Shown here piece after piece: positions 49,108 to 61,546 of a DNA stretch of 64,000 nucleotides; the stretch's first letter is position 1, and every line of letters starts with the position of its first letter. Under the pieces are notes generated by a model, which was not told the origin of the DNA, made no database searches, and worked only from the letters and a program-made list of their open reading frames with translations. A program made the translations under genes and the position numbers. Source of the DNA: Callaeas wilsoni (Eukaryota; Chordata; Aves; Passeriformes; Callaeidae). The stretch is from positions 310,001 to 374,000 of the forward strand of contig VWPU01004148.1 of assembly GCA_013398955.1 (NCBI GenBank), given 5' to 3'.

Positions 49108-51253
49108 ACCAAGAACTTTTAAGTAAATTCAGGAGAAATGTTCTCCTTTTCTTACAGTTCAGAGACAGAGGCTTTGGTTCTGGTTTTTGTTGTGTTTGTT
49201 GAAAGGGGTTGACTTTCTCACTTCTTTGTAGGTAAGATTGGTTACAAAATAGTATAGATTTTCCATATATATTTTTAAATACCAAAAGAGAAGAAGAAAG
49301 AAGGAGAGCTGGATGGGGCAACATGCGTTTATGTGTTTTACTGTCATAAAAACGTATATGTCTCAGGTCCATGAACTATATGGCTCAGTCTTTCAAAACA
49401 AACGTAAATAAACATTGATATGCTTATGATTTTCAAATAGACAAGGTTATGTTAGTGGTTCATTAATTTTTGTTCTTGCTGCTGTTATGCTTATTTGTCT
49501 TTTACCATTTGTTATTACAGGAATATTAAAAACTCTATAGCTCTGACAGAATCATTCTATTATAAGTTCCATTATGAGATACATGAAACTGTTATTTTTA
49601 TATTCTGCAGGGTATATTAAGATAAGTGTTATAGGGACTTTTCATGAGCGTGTAGAATTAATATAGATGTCACTTTGTATTACTTTATTAATTACTCTAC
49701 AACTGTAACCTTGTTTTAAGTGGGTTTTGGTTTTTGTTTTAATAAAAATCAGATTAACTTGGAGGTTGATAGGTAGGATTTGCAGCTTCCACAAACCTCA
49801 CTTCTTAACTTGAACTGGGAAGTTAGAGAATGTTCTTACGGTCTACACTGACAAAACCTGTATTTCAGTGCAGAAAACACTGAAAAAAGCAGTGCAAATC
49901 AGTGAAAAAGAGAGGTTAATGGACTCTTAACATTTCCTCTTCACTATCCAAGGTATAAAGATGTCAATGAGATAAAAAGGCTTGGAATCTTAAAAGACAA
50001 AGTATAAATACATTGTAATTATTCAGATGCTCAACATTTGGTCCCTGGATCCTGCCTAAGGGATCAATAATAATTCCTTACCCATCCAAGATATTCTGAC
50101 ATCACCTTACTGAATGCCCAATGAGATAAATAGACTTAATTAGAAAATAAAGATATTGATTGAATTTCTAACAAAAAAGACCAGACTGCATTAAAATAAT
50201 ATCTTTCAAAAAGTAAAAGTCAATGTTTTAAATGTTGATAAAATCTCTATTTCTTTCCAAATTAAGGCTTTTTCTTTTTTTTTTGCCAGTGATTCAGTAT
50301 TAGAAAGGACACTATAAAAAGGCAAATTCAACCAAAATCACACCTTTGTAGATCATGTATTTTAAAATTATAAACACAACACATATGGTAGCTGCAAACT
50401 CCATAATTTTTAACTTTATTTTTTCACAGTTCTTTTCGTTTCAAAAACTCAGCTAGGCAGTGAGAACGTTTGTCTTTAAGTTGTGAAGTTAAAAAGTCCA
50501 AAGTCCAAAGTGGACAAAGTTTTTACTAGCAGAAGAGTTATTGAACATAAAAAGTTCACTGCATGTATCTTTATTTTGCCTTTAAAATCCTCCTAATAAA
50601 GGTAAACGGATGAGGGGCTACACACAGCACTAGAAATGCCACAATAAAGAACTTCCAAAAAATTTCCATTGAATGACCTGCACTGAAACAGGGAGAAGTG
50701 AAATTACCCCAAAAATGCAACACTTGAAACCACAAGCTGATTAACTCTAAGCTTTTAGTTGCGGTGAGGAAGCAGTGGAGTTTGAACTTGAGGAAAGATT
50801 TCTCTGAAGAGAAATGACATGCTGTGGGGCAGGAAGAGGATTCAAGATAAAAGTATTTAACAATAGCAGACTGGCTAACAAATTGAGTAGGCAGCTTGTT
50901 GTGCCACAGAGAGTACAAATCACATATGAAACTCATTTATTTAGATCTTCATTCAATTTCTAGTGAATTATAAGAACAAATTCTCCTAAAATTAAATTTT
51001 TTTTAAATAATTTTTATGCAATTTTTTGTACTTTGCACAACATCTTATATCTGCTCCTGCTAATCATCACAGAGAGTGGTAGATTACCTTCCATGGCTTG
51101 CATTCTATCATGGTGTGTCCAGAATTTCTCATTCAGAACTGCTCTAAGTAGAGTAGCAAAGGTGCACAGCACACTCAGGAGCTTTGAGACAGAAGTGCTA
51201 GCTGTTAAACCTTGTTAATAATATAGCTGTAACAATCCAGAGTTGTTTAATGA
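49108..51253. other. Unique AT-rich DNA, no gene seen
   Basis: No gene. The minus frame 50571-50936 (121 codons) is rich in F, L and S with no motif and looks like chance. Confidence 0.5.
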
Positions 51254-51553
51254 GTGAGCAATGGAACAGAAGCTGTTCCAAGGAGACATACATATTCCAA
51301 TATAAATAAGAGACAGAGAAAAATAGACAATATTCCTCCTGTGCATTTCATATTGAAGAAGCAAAAGGACCACTGTTCTGATATCAACTTCTATGAATAT
51401 CCAGGAGGATTACCCCTACCTGTCTTCTGGCTAGACCACAAACCAACCATGGATTTTACAAAGATCAATTGGGATCAACAACAGGCAGCTCGGCATTTAC
51501 TATGTAAAGTCCAGGATTTCACTGTGAGTTTTTGCCCTGGCTGCTGGAAGTAA
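51254..51553 (+). other. Unexplained open frame, possible exon or fossil
   Basis: The frame begins straight after a stop and opens with GTG, not ATG. It runs 99 codons. The middle part (about codons 28-90) has balanced composition, including PPVHFILKKQKDHC and YEYPGGLPLPVFWLD. I cannot assign it to a family. A good 5' splice donor, ACT|GTGAGT, lies at 51523/51524 in phase 0, which would end an exon after codon 90. No convincing 3' acceptor with a pyrimidine tract lies upstream. It may be a last trace of a host exon, a retrocopy fragment, an unknown repeat or chance. Confidence 0.25.
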
Positions 51554-52867
51554 TTTCAGTTTATCTACTGCTTATGAAATACTGCTTTGTGTCTAGTGCT
51601 CCTTTGAAAGCTAAAATCTGAAAGTGATATGATGGCTGAGGAAGATAAAGAGTGGGAGATGTACTAAAGGAACACATTTTCAGGAAGTAAATGGATTCAA
51701 AAGGGATTCATGTTATATTCAGATGCCAAACAAAGGTGCCAAAATGCTGGGCCTTTTGCATAGTCCCTGGAGTAGATAAGAGTCCACGATAGAAACACTA
51801 CTGAGTACAATTACATCACATTGATACAAAACCAGTTTTCCTAGATTAACCTTCTCCCCTGAATCATTGAAACAAAGCCGTGAAAATAGATTGTTTTTCT
51901 TACTGCTCTGATATGAGTGGTTTATTTGTGATTTTTTTTTTTCATGTTCAATTATGGAAAAAGCAGGTTTAATTCATTGTGGAGACTTAGGAAACCAAAG
52001 TTCTTGCTTCACAGAGTAGGGCAGTCAGACTGTACTTTAATATGTATAGTTGTCTTTTATGTGTTGATTTCTTGTCTTTCCAGTCTTCATTAAGGCTAGG
52101 ATAACTAAGATTTGTAAGGGTACCGTGAAGTATAGATTTGTAAAAACATACTTTTGTATGAGTTAGTCAAATACTAGCTGACTAGATTTTCAGTTAGGGA
52201 AGAATGCTTTCAGTCTTGGGGAAAAAAAAAAGGTATTTCTATATAAAGCTAGAGAATTTATGTTATGCATATCAATAAATATAATTTTTAAGGAAATTAA
52301 CATAACAGTAATGGGACACAAGCAGATGGAGAAAATTTTTCTGGGGCCGTATGTGATATCCAGCATCTAAATAAAACACCACATTATGTTTAAAGTAAAG
52401 TAATGAAGTCTGTTTAAAATTATTTTAGTGGACCACTTTTTCCTGTGCCTACATCAATCACATTCAGGAACACTGTCAGTACAAATCACTTTATCCATTA
52501 TTAACAAGTCAAAGGATTTACCTGCAGATTTCTCATAAAGTCTTTTTTTATGAAACGGCATTATAAGAAGCAACAGGAATCTTGACAAACTTCAGCTGAT
52601 CTGCTGACAGTGTTTGTTCTGTTGTTTCTGTAATGTAGTGTGTTGTCAATAGTGTGAATCAATACCTGAAAGCAGCTGAACCTCTCAGTGTGTTCTATGT
52701 AGCAGCTGGCTGAATGCTTACAGCAAAAGTTTGCAGTGGTGCAGTATTAGAGGGTATTTTCATTACTTAAAGCTGGAAAGAAAAAAAACTAATTAATTAA
52801 AATTTTGTTGAGTACCTTCTGCAAATGACTTAAAGAACAAAAACAAGCAAAGCCCTCACATGTGAAC
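51554..52867. other. Unique AT-rich DNA, no gene seen
   Basis: No gene or repeat recognised. Confidence 0.5.
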
Positions 52868-53303
52868 TGATCATAACCAGCAACTAAGCCTACCCAGCTG
52901 CTGGGTCATTCCCTCTTCAGTGAGGTGAAAGAGAGTCAGAAGAGCAAAAACCAAAAACTGGTGGGTTGATATCAAGGCATTTTAATAGGTAAAACAAATA
53001 CTTCACACACAAGAAAAGTGAAGAAAGTAATTAATTCATTGCTTGTTGTTGACAGGTAGATATTAGCACTTCCAGAAAAGCAGGGCTGCATCATGCTTAA
53101 TGATTGCTTGAGAAGACAAACACCACGGCCATGAACATCTCACCTTTCTCCTCCTTTTGCGCAGCTTTTACTGTTGAGCACATCATGGAGTAAGGCGTAT
53201 CCCACTGGTCATCTCTTATCAGCTGTCTTGGCCGGGTCCCTTTCCAGATTCTTGTGCACTCCAAGCCTGCTCACTGGGGTGATTGAGTCAGATATTGGGA
53301 CAC
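52868..53303 (-). mobile_element. Decayed ERV LTR, same family as 61,547-62,125
   Basis: Shared blocks with the LTR at 61547 occur in the same order: an AACC...AGCAACTAAGC-like start, GGGTTGATATC (GGGTTGAGATA there), AATTCATTGCTT (AATTCACTGCTT) and AGCAGGGCTGCATCA (AGCAGGGCCCCATCA). TGAGAAGACAA and a CATCTCACCTTTCTCC block (CATCCCCCCCTTCCTCC) follow. On the minus strand the poly(A)-signal variant ATTAAA is present (plus 52980-52985, TTTAAT). The U3 end is lost where a CR1 tail begins. More diverged than the other copy. Confidence 0.75.
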
Positions 53304-53645
53304 TCACAGAATCATACAATGGTTTGGGTTGGAAGGGACCTTGAATGTTATCTAGTTTCAACACCCCTGCTACAGGCAGGGACACCTTCAGTTAGATCAG
53401 GTCACTCAAAAGCCCACCCAGCCCAGTCTTAAAAACTTCCAGGGACGAGTATCCATAGTTTCCCTGGGCAACCCATTCCAGTATCACTCACCACCCTCCT
53501 AATAAAGATTTTTTTCTTAATATCTAATCTAAGCCATCTCTTTCATTTTAAACACATTCCCTCTTGTCCTGTCACTACATGCCATTGTAAACAGTCTAGC
53601 CCCATCTTTCCTGTAAGTTCCTTTCAGGTACTGGAAGGATAACCA
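53304..53645 (-). mobile_element. CR1 LINE 3' end, minus strand
   Basis: The plus strand opens with CACAGAATCATACAATGGTT and TGGGTTGGAAGGGACCTTGA, the reversed CR1 terminus. It continues with GGCAGGGACACCTTCAGTTA, AAGCCCACCCAGCCCAGTCT, CTGGGCAACCCATTCCAGTA, TCCCTCTTGTCCTGTCACTA and CCTTTCAGGTACTGGAAGGA. It ends 25 bp before the solo LTR and starts where the older LTR stops. Confidence 0.93.
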
Positions 53646-53666
53646 AGTGGGGGGGAAAACAGATTG

Positions 53667-53671
53667 CTTCT
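53667..53671 (+). repeat. Left target-site duplication, CTTCT
   Basis: Exact copy of 54326-54330 on the other side of the solo LTR. Confidence 0.85.
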
Positions 53672-54325
53672 TGTCTTGGGGTGATTCTATGACAATACTG
53701 TATTCCCCATCGCCTGCTTGATTTCTAGTGTACCTTTAAATTGCAAAGGAGGGAGACAGAAGCCGAGAGAACTCTTCAAAGCGGCCAGCTTGACCTTGTA
53801 ACTAGAATGTTTTGCATTCATTTCTCTCCCGATTCTGACAACATTTGCTGGTTAGAGGACTTTAGCTCTCTAGTCTCTTCGGCTTTCAGTGGAGAAGGGA
53901 CTGTGGTCTGCCTCAGCGGCTTCTTTTCCTTTTTGGACTGTTTTTGGCTTGCTTTTCATCTGAGACCGGCTACCATCTCTGGACCTGCTTAGCGGGACGC
54001 TCCAAGGGGGATCGTCGGACCCTGCCTGGCCGGCCCGGCCCAGCTCAGGACTGCAGGTTTTACCTACAGAAAGAACCCTAAAATCCATAGTCCTCTTTTA
54101 GGGGACAGGGGAGGGGGTTTCAATATCCTTTTTTCCCCCATGACAGTGGAGGACTCTGTTTGTTAAATAAATAGTTTTTTTCACTTTCACTCGAGAAATT
54201 ATTTTCCTGAACCCGTGGGGGAGGTGCTGCCGGGGCCTGCTTGCCTGGCAGGCAGGAGAGAGAGAGAGAGAGAGAGACGTCCCTCTCGGGTTGTTTCCTC
54301 CTGAATTTGTGTCCAAACCGGCACA
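53672..54325 (+). mobile_element. Solo ERV LTR with perfect 5 bp target duplication
   Basis: The element runs from TGTCTTGG to CCGGCACA, 654 bp, with short imperfect inverted ends. CTTCT stands immediately before it (53667-53671) and immediately after it (54326-54330), the 5-6 bp staggered duplication typical of retroviral integration. AATAAA lies at 54166-54171, about 155 bp from the right end, which fits R-U5 on the plus strand. Sequence before it is GC-rich around 53990-54050, as in a U3/R promoter. A (GA)n run is at 54257-54277. No internal proviral genes are present: LTR-LTR recombination left a solo LTR. From memory it resembles passerine ERV LTRs, family name not assigned. Open frames on both strands in it are incidental. 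Confidence 0.88.
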
Positions 54326-54330
54326 CTTCT
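54326..54330 (+). repeat. Right target-site duplication, CTTCT
   Basis: Exact copy of 53667-53671. Confidence 0.85.
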
Positions 54331-57300
54331 AAAGCAAGGAACCTCAAACTTAAGCTCAGCAGGGGTCATAAAATAACTTTCATGTTCCCTTTTTTTTTCA
54401 TCACAACGGATATAACTAAGTGCTGCCAACACTAACCACAATACCACCAGTACTTTGTGATACTGTGACACTCTTTTGGCAGACTTCTACAGAAAGGATC
54501 CTAAAGAGCATCTTTGAATCATCTCTATTTGATGCACACTGAAATAATCAATTTCTCTCTTTTGGGAGTTGTGTGAAGGTTGTTTATCCACCAAGTGCAA
54601 ATTTGTCATATACAGTGAAAAAGACTTAAAAAAATCTGTGTGGAACTGGATAATAGATCTAATCAGAAGCATCTTGGGGTTTTCAAGATTAATAGTATAT
54701 TACAAAATTAAAACAATATGTTTCCCTTCCACCTACGATGAAGTGGGAAATAGGGAGGGGTATGATTTACTGCATACTTCAAAAATAACCTCTGTGAAAA
54801 TCCTTGCATACAGTACAGCACAAACTTGTGTTGTTATGAATCATTTCTCTACGTAGCTAGAACAGGCAGAGAGAACAATATATTAATGAGTAACAGCTCC
54901 GTTTCTAGACTCAGATCTTTGGCTGTGTGTTTGGTGATGTTCAGAGAGCAGCAACAGTCATGTTTGGCTTTCTACATCTAAGTCCATGATAAGTTCTAAG
55001 ATTTGCTGTAAATCCCATCTACTGTGTACAGCATTACAGAACAGAAACATAAATTACGATACTCTGTTGTCTTAAAGCCGTGAGATTTACATATATACAA
55101 GAAATATAAATTTTATTAGGTGCATTTCCTAAACCCTTTTCTGAAGAAGGGAATTCCTTCATGGATCAGACCTGAAGTACCACAACAGAACCTTTATTAA
55201 AGACTTGGTTCATTAGAGTTCATAAATCATCAGTTGCTTCAATGTGTCTGACTAGTGCAATAGTGTAATGGAGCTTTGCTAATTTAACTGAAGTGTCTGA
55301 CCTGTATCTCTTCCAGAGCCCTCTGCTCAAGAGACTACCCAATCAAATAAAACTGCTTCAAGATGTGCTGTGTGTTTTAGTCCGAAGAAATTAATGGGTT
55401 CACTTGGAGCTGAAGTATCTGAAAGGCAATGAAACTATATTTCTCAAGTCCTTATCTCAAATGATAGGTTTATGATTTCGCTATCCTGTAGAAGCATCAG
55501 AGGCAGCAAAGACAGGTCTATTTGACTGAAACACATGAGCTGAGCCAACTTTCAATGACCGATTGTGTGCACAGACAAAGCAGTAATGACACAAAGCCAA
55601 CATCCTAACAATCCAGTTGTAGCTGCATAGCATTGTGCAAATATTTAGGAAAAAAATGACAAAATCATATTAAGGATAATAAATATGCTTTCATTCCACT
55701 TCACAGTTGATAAATTATTAACAGCTTAACTTTTCCAGATGATGTACCTATGCAAGGGAAGCCTCACTAATTTTCAGGACTCTGTAGACTCACTTCCTGG
55801 CAGCAGCCTCCTGTTGCCTTCCCCTGGTACCTGAGAACCATAACTCAACAGGATAACTGTCATGGCAGAGGACTAAAGGACACTTTAAAATATGTCATTA
55901 ATTAATGAGTCCATGTGTGGCACAGTAAAAGCACTCTGTACAGTGACTGGAGGAAGAATTTATCTTTTTCTTGATGGAGCTTTTGCTCAATGAAGTTACA
56001 AGGGAATTAAATATTCAAGCCAACCATACTCCTGCATAGACCCTAAAGACCATTATCTATGTCAAATATATAACTTATTAGGTCAGAGCAAATGGTTTAC
56101 TCATGTGACGGGAATATTCTGCTAATCTCTTCAATAGCAATTGTCTGTTTGAAACAGATAATGGTTTTATTAGCCAGCAAAATGTTGATCATAGCAGAAG
56201 GTGTTCACAAAGCATTAAATATACTGGAGGTAGGTATAAAATATTTCTACTTCACTTTTATTTGGATATAAAATTCTTTATTTAGATTGTCAAATAACAC
56301 TGCTGTTGATGAATGCAATTATATGATTTTATGTACAATATTTCAAATTCTATTTGGCCTTCAGAAGAAATTGATTTCACATTCAAAATCAAGGTGTTAG
56401 GTCAGATTATGTAGAGAAAGACAGCTGGATGCCTACAAGGTGCTAAATACTCTAGTCAAGTCATCTAACTGATCTTCTTCAGCAGCCTGCCTTTTAAATA
56501 AGGCAATAGACTAGATAGAGACATGAGTATTAATAGATAGAAGCTTTGGAGAAAAAGGCTAACTACTTGCAATTTATTCTTTGCAACCACTTGAGAATAT
56601 AGCTACCCAAAATCAAGTTTAGTAACACCCTAAGTGTGAAGAAAATAATATACGTCATGATAGATAAATGAGATAAGCATGCTTTCCAGTCAGCAAGGAG
56701 GATACCTCTCAAGAAATCAAGCATTTGTCAGTGCAATGAGTGCTGGCAGCATGTCATGTCTATTAATATTTAGGAAACTAACATTACAAAAACGTGAAAT
56801 TAAGATGCAAAATTTTGAGAGATGGCAAGGAAACTACTGACAGTGCAGCCTTAATCAAAAAGGATTATATGTATCACAGAGAAAGACTTTCTTTTACATG
56901 TGTTTAACTTCTGTGTTCCACCACTTCTTTCTTGTCCTATCACTTCTGCCTGCAAAGACAAGACAATCTCATGTTCTCTAAGTGCATCTATTGATGCACT
57001 TTTTTGGTTTATGGAAATCTGATTATGGAGATATTAGAAAGAAAAATGCGGCAAAGTAAGTAAATTTGTTGCTTTAAATTGCATGGAAATCATGAAACGC
57101 TAAGTATTTCTCACAAATATCATTAATAAATCATTCTTTTTATTCACTTTTTTCATAATCCATACTTGCAAAACACTACTGGTTAATTATACTATATGAA
57201 AAGAGTGATAGAAATTTAAAAAGCTTTAATCAAGGAAGAAAAAAGGAAAAATAAAATTACCAAAATAGTTTGTGATTTGACCAGCATCAGATCTTAAAGA

Positions 57301-59154
57301 TTCTTTTTTCTTTGGACATGAAAAAGAAAAAATAAGTCTAAACTTTACCAATTGCAGATCCTATTTGAATAAAGAATGCATTAAAACCCAAACATGTTTA
57401 TTTTATTTTTTTTATTTTTTTTCTGAAATTACTTTGCTTGCTCTTTTAATGTCATGTCTACCTCTTCTGAAAACCAATTTTACGTGTTTTCAAGAAGTTA
57501 TTTCTCTAGTTAATCAAAACAAATGGCTTTGTTAAAAGCATACTACTGGGATGTGAGGATATATTTCTGTTAAATTGCTGTTATCAGCAAAAAAAATAGT
57601 TGTGTTCAACCTTGATTTTTTGACGATTGGATAACTCATTACAAAGAAGACATCAAAACAGTAGAAAGACTGATGTTCCCTGCCACTGAGACTTCCCCTA
57701 ATTAAAACCATGATAATTTATTTTTGACTAAAACACATTTACATAAGTGAAATGAAACCATGTTTTCAATGAATAGCTAAATGTAGACTTAAATTACTAG
57801 TGAACATAAAATACCAAAAATATGAAAAGCCATTCAGATTAGTTAAAACTTTTATTTTTTTCTAATGCAAACACCAAAAAAACCCAGATATGAGTAAGAT
57901 GATGAACTTCATTATAATTACCTTCTATGACTATGATTAGAACACAAATACAATATAAAATTTTAAGTGGATGCTGAAACACTTGCTGGTCTGAAAGATA
58001 ACAACTGAAATTATAAACACAGACATATTGTTGACTTGTGTTTCCATGCATCCTTCTAGGCTATGGAGCATAATAACACTTGTTTAAAAAGAGACACGAC
58101 AAGAAAACATAGTCCTTCTTATTCATCCATGCTGGAACTTACATCTTTTCAGCACAGAAATAGCTTGAAAGAGATTGTGGTAGAGTATCAGTCAAAATAG
58201 TTGGAGAAAATAACTTGTAAATGTTTTAATCATTAAAGAAATGTCTTGTAACAGTAGAATGCAGAACTTGGCTGATTATTCTCCTTTTCTCTTCCTAGGA
58301 CACATTATAATTGAAGCTTTGGGGGTTTATTAAAAAATTAATTTTCATTATGGATTACCAGGAAACACTTTGTGGTCTGCATTATGTAATGTAGATGTTC
58401 TGTAGATTTTTTGAAAGTACATGTAAACAGCAAAGTTTCTGGCCATTGAAAGGAGCTGAGCTATTCCTTTTCCCTTCTACATTTCTAAATAGACAAGCTT
58501 GCATGCAAGAGTTAGAAGTCTCATATCCATTTATGCTGGGACTCTCATACAAATATTTCAGCTGTCTCATCTATACATCCATCACTTATGTAATTGCTTA
58601 TCCAGTCATGAACATGAAATTATTTTTTCTTAAGTGGTTGAAGATATAAAATAGACTGTAGTCTGAATAATTAAGTGAAAAACAGTGGAAAAATTCCGCC
58701 ATACTGTGGAATGATGGCTGAGTGTAAAACTAGAGGAAACTGAGAAGTTATAGTCACATCCTAACAGAAGTTGTAGTGGTACAGAATGTACAGGGTAAAA
58801 TGCAGCTGATACTCACTGGATGGAATGTGACTGGCATGCTCAAAACCTATTCCACAATGGTTCCCCATACTCACAATATGCATCCATGGCACCTGCACTC
58901 AAGCTCCACCTAAACAGAAAAAAAATAGTATAAAAATAAGTTGAGAATGGGGAAGAAGTTAGGGAAGCCTCCATCCTAGCTGCTGGAATCAGTAGATGGG
59001 CTGAACCTGTTTTCCCCATAGGAACACCTACTGGATAAGAACCACACTTTGTGTGTGCTGAATACCTTTATTACGGATTAGAGCTTGTCTGTGTATTTCT
59101 TTGAATACATTTTTGCAGCCAGATATTATCACCAACAATTCTCAAATCTTAACC
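54331..59154. other. Unique AT-rich DNA, no gene seen
   Basis: 4.8 kb without a supported gene. The plus frame 54569-54856 (95 codons) has no known motif. It lies between two LTRs of one family (52868 and 61547), but no retroviral protein remnant can be read in it. Confidence 0.5.
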
Positions 59155-59534
59155 TGTCACGGTTTTATGTTAATAAAGGGTTTTAATTTGGAAACTCTTG
59201 GTGTGAGTCCTTCACAGGCACTGGCATTCGCTGGTAATAGGTAACATACTGGAATAAAGTGGAAGACCCATTGAGGGAAGGTGGAAAGACTTGCTGAGGG
59301 TTCTCCCTTAGGCTGGTGGTGCGTGTCCCTGAATAAGTCAGTCAAATTGCCCTGATCTCTGACCCATCAAGATTTGTCAGTGAAGGGTCCCCATAACAGG
59401 ACACTGACAGACTGGTCAGGCACTAGGGTTTCAGCTTTTTTGGGGTGCAGACAGAAAAATCAAACGCTCAATGTCAATGAAATCTTCCCTTTTCACAAAA
59501 TGCATACATTTTCCTTATGGTGTAAACCGTAACA
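59155..59534 (-). mobile_element. Possible small LTR or inverted-repeat element
   Basis: Left end TGTCACGGTTT and the reverse complement of the right end, TGTTACGGTTT, match at 10 of 11 bases and have the TG...CA form of an LTR. Read on the minus strand, an ATTAAA word falls about 35 bp before the end. The flanks (TAACC left, ACAAT right) are not a duplication, so integration is not shown. The family is not recognised. Confidence 0.35.
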
Positions 59535-61546
59535 ACAATAAAAAGGTGCTTAAAATAGTTTTCATTTTGCCTGTGACGGACCCATACCAATCCAGTCTTA
59601 TGTTTAGACTTTTATTTCTTAGTTAAACGTATTAAACATAATGCCACTAGGGAAAAAGAAGCAGGAAAGAAAAAGCCAGAAAACAGAGAATTTGTGTGTC
59701 AACAAACATTTGGTATGCCTGCCATAGAATAAATCCCGTACACAGAAAATTAATAGTCTAAAGGAGATGTTGCAATTTTAAAGGGAGGGCGACTGAACAA
59801 AGAATCAAATTAGCAACTAGGGACCTGCTGATGGTTTCTAATGAAGTTACATGGTCACAGATTGCAGCCAGGGGATGGTAGGTCTGGGGACAAGTTTATA
59901 GTATATGCATGACAGTTACCAATTTTCTTCAGTTGCTTCAATTCTAGTGGTAAAATAAACATTACTTGTGTCTTTTCTGTCAGTTGTATCTTTAACTTTT
60001 CACCAGCTTCTTGAGGGAAGTAATGTAGATATTTTATCTAGCCAATATCTACTAAAGAGCTCTGATTACAGAAAGAGTTGATGCAAAAAACAGAGAACTG
60101 GAAAATACAAATTCTATTTGATAAGCAAGTGAGAAGCAGTGACCTGAGAGAGAGGTGTAATAACCCAGAGAGAACAGTGCCTCCTCCCTGGTCCTGTATG
60201 AATTTATACTTCTGTGGTACCAGGCCTGCAGGAGTTGAAGATAATCCAAAGATTTCTATATTTTAGAGGATTTCTCTGTTTAAATTACAGAATAATTACA
60301 CGTATTCTGAGATATATCTCAGGTATTGGAATAGCTTTTGTTCAATAATTAGTTGGATCAGAGTTTTGTTGACTAACTAATTCTTCACTTTCTACTATCA
60401 GCAGCAGAATTCATATGAGAGTCAGTGACTGTAGGCTCCAGACTACAGGGAATATCAACGGACTTCCAGTAGTTATAGTGGTGGATGGGCAGACTTAAAA
60501 TACACGTCCCAACAAAACCCACTATTCCATCACAAACAAAAGAAGTAAAATAGGAAAGGGAACTCCCACACTTCATAGAGCTCCACAGCTGACCCATTGC
60601 AATTTTACTGTTCATTTGTCTGATGCCATCAGATGCAGAACATAAGTAAAGTTTGGCAGAAGTTCAAGGGGCTTGGATTTTAAATTTGTAAAGGTTCTGT
60701 AAATTTCTTTGAATACACTACAAAGAATGATTACACATAACTCAAAATCATAACTGAAAGGATAATAGAATCTTCTCACCTACAGGATGTTCCTCAGCTG
60801 TGCACATGCTGCAAGCATGTTCCAGTGTAGTGAATTATTTTAATTGCTTTTGATAAATTAAGATGCACTCTTTCATTGAGTCAGTTAGCTACAGCAGATT
60901 GGCTGAAAATGACAGATGACAGGACAATGATAGCTAAGAAATTAGGCATATGAGAAAGGTTCTTTAAAACATACCCTGTAACTACTTTGTGTCACAGCAG
61001 CCTTTCTTGTCAATGTGAGTTTTATTAATCAACATGGACACAGAGAAACATCCTTAATAAATGAAAAGTGTGGAAGCTACCTGTTCCTCCAGAGCTCTAT
61101 AAGACTGTTAAGAGGTACAGGAAGAATCAAACCTATATTTTCCATTTTAAATGAGAGCAGATATACTGTTTTCAACAGTTAAATATAGTTAGGAGTCAAC
61201 TGAAATCTCAACAGTCTGATTTCTTACTGCTTCTTCCTTGTTCTACCTAAAATTTGTCTGGAAATGCTAACTGAAATCTAGAGGCATTCTGAAATTCTTG
61301 CATGTCAAAGCATTCTCTGTTCTTGTTATGAACTGACAAGAGGAATTTCAGATGCATTGATCCATGGGGTTCTTTCAGACAAGATGGAGTAAAGACATAA
61401 AAGGAGACGAAAAGACACAGATCCTGTGCAAGCTGCTTAACATTACAAGGCAGAACAGAAAGGAATATCTATTTGACCTTCCACTGCTCTTTGTCTCCTC
61501 ACCTCTGGTGATACATATTTAAATATTTTTTTTGTATGTAATATAT
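59535..61546. other. Unique AT-rich DNA, no gene seen
   Basis: No gene or repeat recognised. Short frames at 60052-60249 and 60385-60615 (minus) have no motif. Confidence 0.5.

Noticed and set aside
53741..54471. Several open frames on both strands, one with a leucine-rich start
   Set aside because: They lie in or across the solo LTR and are explained by its GC-rich sequence and GA repeat.
59570..59590. TGTGACGG as a partner end for TGTCACGG at 59155
   Set aside because: It is not in inverted orientation relative to the left end; the site at 59524-59534 fits better.
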